DNA from: an uncultured Acidobacteriota bacterium
GTDB taxonomy: Bacteria; Acidobacteriota; Terriglobia; Terriglobales; Acidobacteriaceae
Reading direction: 5' to 3'
NCBI GenBank assembly: GCA_903832475.1
Contig: CAILBQ010000771.1
Location: forward strand, 1 to 5,469
Length of the DNA: 5,469 bases
Below the pieces are notes generated by a model. That model saw only the letters and a program-made list of their open reading frames with translations, was not told the DNA's origin and did no database searches. The position numbers and the translations under genes were made by a program. How positions within the stretch are numbered: position 1 is the first letter of the stretch; each line of letters opens with the position of its first letter. Below are positions 1 through 4,153 of the stretch, one piece after another.

Positions 1-254
1 TGCACACCATCATGGAGCGGGTGCTGGAAGAGATCAGCTTCCTGGCTCCAGATCTGGCGCGTGTGGCGAAGGACGCGGATCATGCCGACTCGCTGGCGAA
101 GATGATCAAGGATGAGTCGACGACACCGCTGCCGTATCTAGAGCGCGAGACGCAGATAGGAACGGAGAAGGTCTTCCAGATCACGCCGGAGTATGTGCGA
201 AGCATGGTGGCGAGCATCGTAAAGGATCAGGATCTGAGCCGGTATATCCTTTAG
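1..254 (+). CDS. hslU: ATP-dependent protease ATPase subunit HslU (3' end only)
   Basis: This is the C-terminal end of HslU (ClpY), the AAA+ unfoldase that pairs with the HslV peptidase in the cytoplasm to degrade misfolded and regulatory proteins. The gene enters from the left edge; the first complete codon is at 3, and the visible part reads LHTIMERVLEEISF, the usual sensor-2/C-domain segment. It ends in VKDQDLSRYIL, matching the conserved HslU tail (E. coli ends in EDLSRFIL) that inserts into HslV pockets to activate it. Between the EEISF-APD motif and the ITPEYVR motif (about 57-176) there are roughly 37 more residues than in E. coli HslU, rich in charged residues. The stop TAG (252-254) overlaps the stop of the convergent gene by three bases. 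An upstream hslV would be expected outside the window. The family call is firm from the tail and flanking motif. Confidence 0.93.
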   Translation, partial: HTIMERVLEEISFLAPDLARVAKDADHADSLAKMIKDESTTPLPYLERETQIGTEKVFQITPEYVRSMVASIVKDQDLSRYIL

Positions 255-676
255 GCTGATTGCTCTTCCGGCTGCTGGAGTTTTTGGAAAAGGCTGGCGA
301 CGTCGACCTGGTTCCAGCCATTCAGGATGCGGCCGTTGGCAACTTCAACCGTCGAATGACCGTGCAGATCGACCTTTTTGCCGCTGGCGGGGAAGCCAAG
401 ATGGTCGCCGGTGTGGGTCATGGTGGCGACCCAGGCCGCGGAGGCGCGATTGCCGTCTTCCTTGATCTCGCCGAGTTCTACGTGGAGGTCGGGAAAGGCG
501 CCGCAGAAGGCATGGTAGGTCTTCTTGTATTCCTCGATGCCAATGGCCGAGTTGTCGTCAGGGAAGCCGTAGCACAGGCCTCCCGGCGTGAAGAGTTCGT
601 CGATCGCTGCTTCTCTTTTTTGATTCCACACCTCGTCAAACCATCGCTTCAGGACTTGCTTGGTAGCTTCGCTCAT
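251..676 (-). CDS. SnoaL-like (NTF2-fold) ester/polyketide cyclase-type protein
   Basis: The 141-residue cytoplasmic protein fits the SnoaL-like branch of the NTF2 superfamily, a cone-shaped alpha+beta barrel that includes polyketide cyclases but also many uncharacterised proteins. Visible family features are the N-terminal helix (VLKRWFDEVWNQ, residues 8-19), the AFPDLHVE strand (60-67), the THTGDHLGFPASGKKVDLHG stretch (87-106), and the closing strand with GRILNGWNQVD (115-125), where the Asp sits near the usual acid/base position. An upstream in-frame ATG at 700 exists, but the ATG at 676 follows a good GAGGA ribosome site about 8 nt upstream, so I chose the shorter start. The gene lies 67 nt downstream of the RbsD/FucU-like gene on the same strand and converges on hslU, with the two stop codons overlapping. 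No polyketide genes are nearby, so a biosynthetic cyclase role is unlikely; the substrate is unknown. Confidence 0.85.
   Translation of the reverse strand: MSEATKQVLKRWFDEVWNQKREAAIDELFTPGGLCYGFPDDNSAIGIEEYKKTYHAFCGAFPDLHVELGEIKEDGNRASAAWVATMTHTGDHLGFPASGKKVDLHGHSTVEVANGRILNGWNQVDVASLFQKLQQPEEQSA
266..285 (+). terminator. Possible weak intrinsic terminator of hslU
   Basis: TTCCGG (266-271) can pair with CTGGAG (275-280) around a 3-nt loop, using two wobble pairs, and is followed directly by five T (281-285). It lies 12 nt beyond the hslU stop and inside the coding 3' end of the convergent SnoaL-like gene. The stem is short, so this is only a candidate. Confidence 0.25.
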
Positions 677-695
677 GAGGTTTCCTCGGGCGATC

Positions 696-738
696 AGCAT
701 AGCATTCGGCTAACTTCCTGCAAAGTTCATTCTGCAAA
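696..738 (-). promoter_or_regulatory. Weak promoter candidate and CTGCAAA direct repeat upstream of the SnoaL-like gene
   Basis: On the minus strand TTGCAG (718-723) and TATGCT (696-701) are 16 bp apart, a poor -35 and a fair -10 match. The heptamer CTGCAAA occurs twice (718-724 and 732-738), 14 bp apart, with the proximal copy covering the putative -35. The gene may instead be read through from the upstream gene, so both the promoter and an operator role are tentative. Confidence 0.2.
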
Positions 739-743
739 CAGAG

Positions 744-1328
744 TTACTCCTTCTTTGGGCTTGCGGGAGCGGCTTTGCGCTGGCTCATGGCCTTGCGCAG
801 TTCTTTTTCGTCGGCGTCGTTCCAGTACTTGCAGCCGAGGCGGAGGAAGACCGAGGTGTAGGGGATGGTCATCGTCGTTTTGAGGATGAGGACGTGGAAG
901 GTCTTGCCGGAGTCGCCGAGCATCTTGATGAGCTGTTCGTGAGGCAGCGATGTGACCGGGTGAGCGCCGAGGATTTCGGGCAAGCTCTTGCGGTAGTCGG
1001 TGACGCCGGGCGCTTTCTGTTCCGGAACGTAAGGAAGTTCGGCGTCCATGAAGACGTCGGGGGCGACGTGGGTGGAGGCGGCGAGGCTTTGCAGTACGTC
1101 GCGGACGACTTCCTGCTGAGTGGCGCCGGTTTCGAGGGTTTCGACGCCGGGGGAGCTTTGCAGCGGGTAGGCGGAGTCGACAATGACGATCCAGTTGCGA
1201 TGGCCGAGGAGTGGCAGTTCCTGCTTCAGGGTGGTGCGCCAGTCGGCGGCTTGGGCGGGGAGGAAGGAAATGGCGAGGAAGGCGAGGGTGAGCAGGATTG
1301 TTGCGTGGGGTGTGCGGGTGGGGGTCAT
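744..1328 (-). CDS. Predicted exported RbsD/FucU-fold protein (sugar pyranase/mutarotase family)
   Basis: The 194-residue product begins with a classical signal peptide: Arg/His-containing n-region, hydrophobic segment (residues 10-23, ILLTLAFLAISFL) and an AQA-A type cleavage site near 27-28. The mature part resembles the RbsD/FucU family, which interconverts sugar anomers. LGHRNWIVIVDSAYP (41-55) matches the family motif LGH...DxxxP that carries the catalytic His (here H43) and an Asp (D51). The C-terminal PYTSVFLRLGCKYW segment (near 160-174) parallels the substrate-binding PYxN region, with Ser where RbsD has Asn. Known RbsD and FucU act in the cytoplasm after sugar uptake, so export is unusual. 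The ATG follows GAGGA about 7 nt upstream. The next leftward gene is 67 nt downstream, possibly co-transcribed. The fold call is by motif reading only; the enzymatic activity is not established. Confidence 0.72.
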   Translation of the reverse strand: MTPTRTPHATILLTLAFLAISFLPAQAADWRTTLKQELPLLGHRNWIVIVDSAYPLQSSPGVETLETGATQQEVVRDVLQSLAASTHVAPDVFMDAELPYVPEQKAPGVTDYRKSLPEILGAHPVTSLPHEQLIKMLGDSGKTFHVLILKTTMTIPYTSVFLRLGCKYWNDADEKELRKAMSQRKAAPASPKKE

Positions 1329-1348
1329 GTTGGTTCCTCAGAAGGGGA

Positions 1349-1354
1349 ATTATA
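1349..1354 (-). promoter_or_regulatory. Candidate -10 hexamer for the RbsD/FucU-like gene
   Basis: A perfect TATAAT on the minus strand lies 20 nt upstream of the start codon. No convincing -35 hexamer is visible at 16-18 bp. If used, the leader would be only about 13 nt, just enough to hold the GAGGA ribosome site. Confidence 0.3.
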
Positions 1355-1469
1355 GTGTTGGATACAGCTGAGTACGCTGCCCAGTGGAGCGCAAGCCGTG
1401 GAGCTTCTTCCGGATTGGCCGCCACTGGCTCGGAACAACCCGATCGAACCAACCCTGGCGACACGAGCA

Positions 1470-2288
1470 CTAACTCGACGCTGGCACTTCGGAGAAGTGT
1501 GGCCTGATCAAGAGGTCGATGGTCTTGTAAAAAGCAGAATCGAGAAGCTTCGGACTCTCCTCATGCACACCAAAGAGGCGCACGTCCCTTCCGCTCTCCA
1601 GGATGTGAACGACTATGCAGCGCGCACCGTCTCGGGTGTCGCAAATCACCGTACCGCCTTTCTGCATATCGATAAACCCAGAATTCCAATCGACACAGGC
1701 CTCCGGCATTTGTGTTGGCAGATCCATCGCCTGCTGAATCAATCCTGATGCTTTGTCAGAGTCCAATGGAATCGGAATCTGGAACCAGCTCTTTTCCTTT
1801 GGTTGCTGGACGGGAATTGCCCGACTAAAGCTAAGCAGCGAATCCCCGCCCTCATGGACATTGAAACCCCAGCCAGAGTGTTGATCGTTTTGGTCTTGGC
1901 AGCGACGAAGGATTAGAATTCTGCCAGGCAGCCAGTCTTGTGGAAGCAAGGCACTGTGTTTACGCAGCTCCAGAAGTTCCACTTCAAACCGTAGCAGCGC
2001 GTTCGGCGGAATTGTTCCCGGTATACCCATTTCCCCGTAAGCAAGATGCGGGCTGACGACAATCTCTCTTGTTCCACCCACACGCATGCCAGGAATCCCA
2101 CGGAGCAATCCAGCAATGCATTCACGCCGCGCGAGATCGATCACCATCCTTGGTCCTAAAATTGGCGAGGGATGAACCTCATCTCCCCGGCGCAAGAATT
2201 GCCTCACATTTGCTACGACGATGCTTTCTTTTGTCGCCTCGTCTCCTGTTCCGACGGTCAATTCAGTGATTTGAATGTGTCTAGTCAT
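1470..2288 (-). CDS. FKBP-type peptidyl-prolyl isomerase domain protein with unknown C-terminal domain
   Basis: The 272-residue protein has an N-terminal FKBP domain (about residues 5-110): TELTVGTGDEA and a VVANVRQFL strand, then GLLRGIPGMRVGGTREIVV (60-78), SPHLAYGEMGIPGTIPPNA (79-97) and RFEVELLEL (100-108), all standard FKBP landmarks. FKBPs isomerise Xaa-Pro bonds and act as folding helpers. Aligned by eye to human FKBP12, I56, Y82 and F99 are kept (I58, Y84, F101), but Y26, F36, D37, F46, V55 and W59 appear as N27, V38, H39, M48, C57 and L61, so activity may be weak or altered. Residues about 118-272 form a second region I do not recognise, with a closing ESPKLLDSAFYKTIDLLIRP helix. No signal peptide or membrane segment is seen, so it is probably cytoplasmic. 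A weak GAGAG lies 8 nt before the ATG. Base composition is lower in GC than neighbouring genes (three sampled 60-nt lines gave about 43-58%). Confidence 0.85.
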   Translation of the reverse strand: MTRHIQITELTVGTGDEATKESIVVANVRQFLRRGDEVHPSPILGPRMVIDLARRECIAGLLRGIPGMRVGGTREIVVSPHLAYGEMGIPGTIPPNALLRFEVELLELRKHSALLPQDWLPGRILILRRCQDQNDQHSGWGFNVHEGGDSLLSFSRAIPVQQPKEKSWFQIPIPLDSDKASGLIQQAMDLPTQMPEACVDWNSGFIDMQKGGTVICDTRDGARCIVVHILESGRDVRLFGVHEESPKLLDSAFYKTIDLLIRPHFSEVPASS

Positions 2289-2327
2289 TTATGCGGCTCT
2301 CAGCACCCTTTTATCAGAAATCTAATA

Positions 2328-2344
2328 GTGCCGCCCGCCGGCAC
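2328..2344. repeat. GC-rich inverted repeat near the FKBP start
   Basis: GTGCCG (2328-2333) and CGGCAC (2339-2344) are perfect inverted arms around CCCGC, 40-56 nt upstream of the FKBP start codon. The position suits an operator or a leader hairpin, but no regulator is encoded here. Chance occurrence is possible for a 6-bp arm. Confidence 0.35.
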
Positions 2345-2522
2345 GCTGATTGTTGTCCTATGCCATCGAACCGTTGCCGAAGTTGAGCAGCCTAGATGAC
2401 GCTTTGATTCTTGCCGGAGCGGGGATTTTCCTTTAGAGTGACTGCGTACCTCGCGAGTCTGCGATCTGGCATGAATTAGTGGACTCTACCTGCATTCTCC
2501 GGCTTCTGAGAGGGTGTGGATG

Positions 2523-2565
2523 GAGGCGCTTCGGAAGCACCCTGGGAAGGGTGTGCCTGCGCCTC
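2523..2565 (+). promoter_or_regulatory. Structured hairpin in the VOC gene upstream region
   Basis: GAGGCGC (2523-2529) pairs perfectly with GCGCCTC (2559-2565). Inside, CACCCT (2538-2543) pairs perfectly with AGGGTG (2548-2553) around GGGA, a GNRA-type tetraloop when read as plus-strand RNA; G2537 can add a wobble pair with T2554. The two helices are separated by an asymmetric internal loop. It ends 95 nt before the VOC start. It could be an RNA leader element or a dispersed repeat; I cannot match it to a known riboswitch class. Confidence 0.4.
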
Positions 2566-2660
2566 AATGTTTGAGCATCTTTGACGCGAGTACTCCTTCC
2601 CCTGCATTCCCCTTGAGCAACGCCCAGCTTGTTGAGAAAGACGGGCAGAGGAGAAGGACC

Positions 2661-3008
2661 ATGAGCAACGCAGCAAATCATCACAAGATCAACTACATTG
2701 AGTTTGTTTCGACGGATATGGCGCGGACCAAAGCGTTCTATGCGGATGCGTTTGGGTGGGCCTTTGAGGACTGGGGGCCGGAGTATGTCAGCTTTAGCGG
2801 AGCGGGCATTGACGGCGGGTTTCGGGCTGGGGTTGCGGAGGCGGGCGGGCCGCTGGTGATCCTTTATTCCGCGGACCTGGCGGCGACGGAGAAGGCGGTG
2901 GTCGCGGCGGGTGGGGAGATTGTGGTGCCAGTGTTTGAATTTCCGGGTGGACGGCGGTTTCACTTCAGTGATGGGGTGGGGAACTTGCTGGGGGTCTGGT
3001 CGGAATGA
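2661..3008 (+). CDS. VOC family (glyoxalase/dioxygenase-fold) protein
   Basis: The 115-residue protein is a single vicinal-oxygen-chelate module. It opens with KINYIEFVSTDMARTKAFYADAF (residues 9-31), the first beta-alpha unit, where E14 is in the usual metal-ligand position. The second unit includes PLVILYSADLAATEKAVVAAGG (64-85), then PVFEFPGGRRFHFSD (90-104) and GNLLGVWSE (107-115), with E115 near the usual second glutamate position. Family members include glyoxalase I, extradiol dioxygenases and antibiotic-binding proteins; most stand-alone members like this one have no known substrate. The ATG at 2661 is preceded by an AGGAGAAGG ribosome site; a longer frame from 2514 was rejected because the added residues do not match the family. 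It stands alone, divergent from the FKBP gene and followed closely by a strong palindrome (3015-3053). Confidence 0.88.
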   Translation: MSNAANHHKINYIEFVSTDMARTKAFYADAFGWAFEDWGPEYVSFSGAGIDGGFRAGVAEAGGPLVILYSADLAATEKAVVAAGGEIVVPVFEFPGGRRFHFSDGVGNLLGVWSE

Positions 3009-3014
3009 CGCTGA

Positions 3015-3053
3015 TCCCATATCTCCCCGCAAAGTGTGCGGGGAGATATGGGA
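3015..3053. repeat. Long perfect palindrome, copy 1
   Basis: CCCATATCTCCCCGCA (3016-3031) and TGCGGGGAGATATGGG (3037-3052) are perfect 16-nt inverted arms around AAGTG, and T3015/A3053 extend the stem to 17 bp. It begins 7 nt after the VOC stop. It would form a very stable hairpin in RNA from either strand, but neither side has a T-run, so it is not a canonical terminator. A near-identical copy lies at 3249-3285, indicating a dispersed repeat family. Confidence 0.9.
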
Positions 3054-3062
3054 CACGCAGAC

Positions 3063-3075
3063 GCGGCTGCGCCGC
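3063..3075. repeat. Small GC hairpin flanking palindrome copy 1
   Basis: GCGGC (3063-3067) and GCCGC (3071-3075) are inverted around TGC. It sits between the palindrome and the tandem hairpin units and appears to be part of the same composite block. The preceding GGGACAC flank is also found beside the degenerate copy (3233-3239). Confidence 0.45.
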
Positions 3076-3081
3076 ATGAGT

Positions 3082-3137
3082 AGAAGCAGATTCCCTAAAG
3101 GGAATGACAGAAAGAAAAGCAAGGGCAAGAACGAGAA
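3082..3137. repeat. Hairpin repeat unit with purine-rich tail (unit A)
   Basis: The unit starts AGAAGCAG and then has a 7-bp inverted repeat, ATTCCCT/AGGGAAT (3090-3096 and 3099-3105). It ends in a T-free tract from 3106 that carries on into the next unit. A closely similar unit starts at 5405. The hairpin sequence differs slightly between copies while both can still pair. Confidence 0.85.
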
Positions 3138-3190
3138 AGAAGCAGATCCTCCGCTTCGCGAAGGATGACTACAAACACAAGAGCAAGGCA
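3138..3190. repeat. Hairpin repeat unit, tandem copy (unit B)
   Basis: The unit begins with the same AGAAGCAGAT head 56 bp after unit A. Its hairpin is different: ATCCT (3146-3150) with AGGAT (3162-3166) outside, CGC (3152-3154) with GCG (3158-3160) inside. ATGAC follows the hairpin, as in unit A, then a T-free tail (3171-3191). The shared head and tail with an exchanged stem suggest a repeat family under pressure to keep structure rather than sequence. Confidence 0.75.
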
Positions 3191-3206
3191 GTACCGTTGT
3201 ATCCAA

Positions 3207-3240
3207 TCCATCCCGCAAGGCGCGAGATAGATGGGACACA
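3207..3240. repeat. Degenerate copy of the long palindrome
   Basis: The segment contains CCCGCAAGGCGCGAGATA followed by GATGGGACAC, closely resembling the loop, right arm and flank of the palindromes at 3015 and 3249 but with most of the left arm missing. Residual pairing remains (CCATC 3208-3212 with GATGG 3230-3234; CGC 3214-3216 with GCG 3222-3224). I read it as a decayed or divergent member of the same family. Confidence 0.5.
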
Positions 3241-3248
3241 CGGCTGAA

Positions 3249-3285
3249 CCTATATCTCCCCGCAAAGTGCGCGGGGAGATATGGG
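3249..3285. repeat. Long palindrome, copy 2
   Basis: ATATCTCCCCGC (3252-3263) and GCGGGGAGATAT (3271-3282) pair perfectly, and three outer pairs including one wobble extend the stem to 15 bp. Over the 37-nt core it differs from copy 1 at only two positions (C to T in the left arm, T to C next to the loop). It has the same orientation as copy 1, 234 nt away, and lies 35 nt past the stop of the leftward gene at 3320. Confidence 0.9.
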
Positions 3286-3302
3286 ACAACGATTCGTCGT
3301 CT

Positions 3303-3323
3303 CTAGCAACCGGAGTTGCCTAG
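3303..3323 (-). promoter_or_regulatory. Hairpin overlapping the stop codon of the 3320-3856 gene
   Basis: In the minus-strand transcript CTAG and CAAC (3323-3320 and 3318-3315) pair with GTTG and CTAG (3310-3303), with one bulged base, around TCCG closed by a C-G pair, a UNCG-type tetraloop. The stop codon lies in the stem. There is no T-run, so a role in 3' end stability is more plausible than classic termination. Confidence 0.4.
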
Positions 3324-3856
3324 TTGACGCGGGAGGGGAGGAAGTTGGGCTTGCGCTGGAGGTCTTCGCGGACCAGGCGGAGGCCGTAGATGCAGCGGTC
3401 GAACCATTCGGAGAGGCGTGCGAACAGGGGCGCCTCTTCGGCATATTCTTCGAGGTCGAACTGGCTGACGATGTAGTAGCTCTGCTTGCCGATGGCGACG
3501 AGTTCTTCAAAGCTCTGCTGGCCGCGGCGGCGGCGCCAGGGATCCATCGACTCGGGGTACATGCCGGAGACGAAGAGGGCGTAGTCGCCGATGTGCTTGC
3601 GGACGGCGCGTTCGGCGTCAAAGGAGGCGGCGGTGCCGTGGATGGGGTCGGCGGCGCGCACGAGATCTTCAAGCGCCTGGAGCGGTTTGCCATGCTCATC
3701 GCGGACTTTGTAGAGCTTGTCGGACTCGGAGAATTCGCAGAGCAGGTGGGCAACGTACTGGGTGATGGCGGTGTCGTGAATGCCTAGCTTGCCGGCATAG
3801 CTGTTGCGCACCATCTGCTGGAAGAAACCTTCGAGGGGATGATTGTCCGCTTGCAT
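3320..3856 (-). CDS. Protein of unknown function, mostly helical
   Basis: I do not recognise this 178-residue protein. It has no signal peptide or membrane segment and is rich in charged, probably helical segments: EGFFQQMVRNSY (residues 9-20), DTAITQYVAHLLCEFSE (28-44), FDAERAVRKHIGDYALFVSG (79-98), SFEELVAIGKQSYYIVSQF (115-133), and FARLSEWFDRCIYGLRLVRE (145-164). Between helices there is an MYPESMDPWRRRRG turn (99-112) with a basic cluster. A longer frame reaches an ATG at 3949, but the ATG at 3856 has a perfect AGGAGG ribosome site 5 nt upstream, so I use that start. It lies about 300 nt downstream of tal on the same strand, separated by a strong terminator, so it should have its own promoter; none is obvious. 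Three-base G/C bias of the reading frame and the ribosome site support a real gene. Confidence 0.8.
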   Translation of the reverse strand: MQADNHPLEGFFQQMVRNSYAGKLGIHDTAITQYVAHLLCEFSESDKLYKVRDEHGKPLQALEDLVRAADPIHGTAASFDAERAVRKHIGDYALFVSGMYPESMDPWRRRRGQQSFEELVAIGKQSYYIVSQFDLEEYAEEAPLFARLSEWFDRCIYGLRLVREDLQRKPNFLPSRVN

Positions 3857-4153
3857 ACGTGCCTCCTGAACCGCGTTGGCGGAATCGGGATACACTGCCG
3901 CGAGGCTGCCGGGACAGCGCCGATGCCGCTTGGACGGCGATGCTGCCATGGTGAGTATGGAAGCGCCACCGTTTCTTTAGGTTGTATTGACACAGAGCTT
4001 ATCGGAAATATTCGCGGATGCAAGAGAGAGGTCTTCTTTTGTTGGCAGAAGGGGAATTGGATTGCCAACGGGGCAGGGATCTTTCGTGACAAAAAAGAAG
4101 GCGGCCCTTTACGGATCGCCTTCTCTTTGGTCTGCGAGTACGCTGCCTGTCTA
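3857..4153. other. Intergenic region between tal and the unknown gene
   Basis: This 297-nt gap holds the tal terminator (4091-4124), a 7-bp hairpin GTTGGCA/TGCCAAC (4041-4047 and 4063-4069) just beyond it, and the ribosome site of the downstream gene. I see no convincing sigma-70 promoter for the leftward gene. No additional coding region is supported. Confidence 0.5.
4091..4124 (-). terminator. Intrinsic terminator of tal
   Basis: Read on the minus strand, AGAAGGCG (4124-4117) pairs with CGCCTTCT (4103-4096) around a 13-nt loop, and the T-run continues to 4091, giving six consecutive T counting the last stem base. It begins 29 nt after the tal stop codon. This is the best canonical rho-independent terminator in the window. 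Confidence 0.88.

Larger units (their letters stand above)
2289..2660. other. Divergent intergenic region between the FKBP and VOC genes
   Basis: This 372-nt stretch separates two outward-facing genes and should hold both promoters, but I see no convincing -35/-10 pair on either strand. It contains a GC-rich inverted repeat (2328-2344), an 8-bp palindrome CTCGCGAG (2450-2457), and an extended hairpin (2523-2565). An in-frame upstream extension of the VOC gene exists from 2514, but its translation does not resemble the VOC fold and lacks a good ribosome site. No small gene is supported. Confidence 0.5.

Noticed and set aside
260..883. Plus-strand 207-codon frame antisense to the SnoaL-like gene
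   Set aside because: It is the complement of a family-matching protein, spans an intergenic gap and lacks domain features.
1381..1428. Inverted heptamer CCAGTGG/CCACTGG downstream of the FKBP gene as a terminator
   Set aside because: Arms are 34 nt apart with little further pairing and no T-run on either strand.
727..1470. Minus-strand 247-codon frame overlapping the RbsD/FucU-like gene
   Set aside because: Arg/Pro/His-rich composition typical of an out-of-frame shadow in GC-rich DNA; the alternative frame has a signal peptide, fold motif and ribosome site.
2339..2354. Sigma-54-like -24/-12 element (CGGCACG-N4-TTGTT) facing the VOC gene
   Set aside because: The invariant GC at -12 is GT, the first base also differs, and it is over 300 nt from the gene with no activator gene nearby.
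2413..2503. Inverted heptamer GCCGGAG/CTCCGGC in the divergent intergenic region
   Set aside because: Arms are 77 nt apart and do not extend; expected by chance at this GC content.
2433..3239. Long minus-strand open frame (268 codons) antisense to the VOC gene and running through the repeats
   Set aside because: Its translation is Arg/Pro/Ser-rich without any domain, it spans repeat hairpins, and the opposite strand encodes a convincing VOC protein.
3015..3285. CRISPR-like repeat-spacer arrangement
   Set aside because: Only two good palindrome copies plus one decayed copy, irregular spacing, and the intervening DNA is itself repetitive, not unique spacers; no cas genes.
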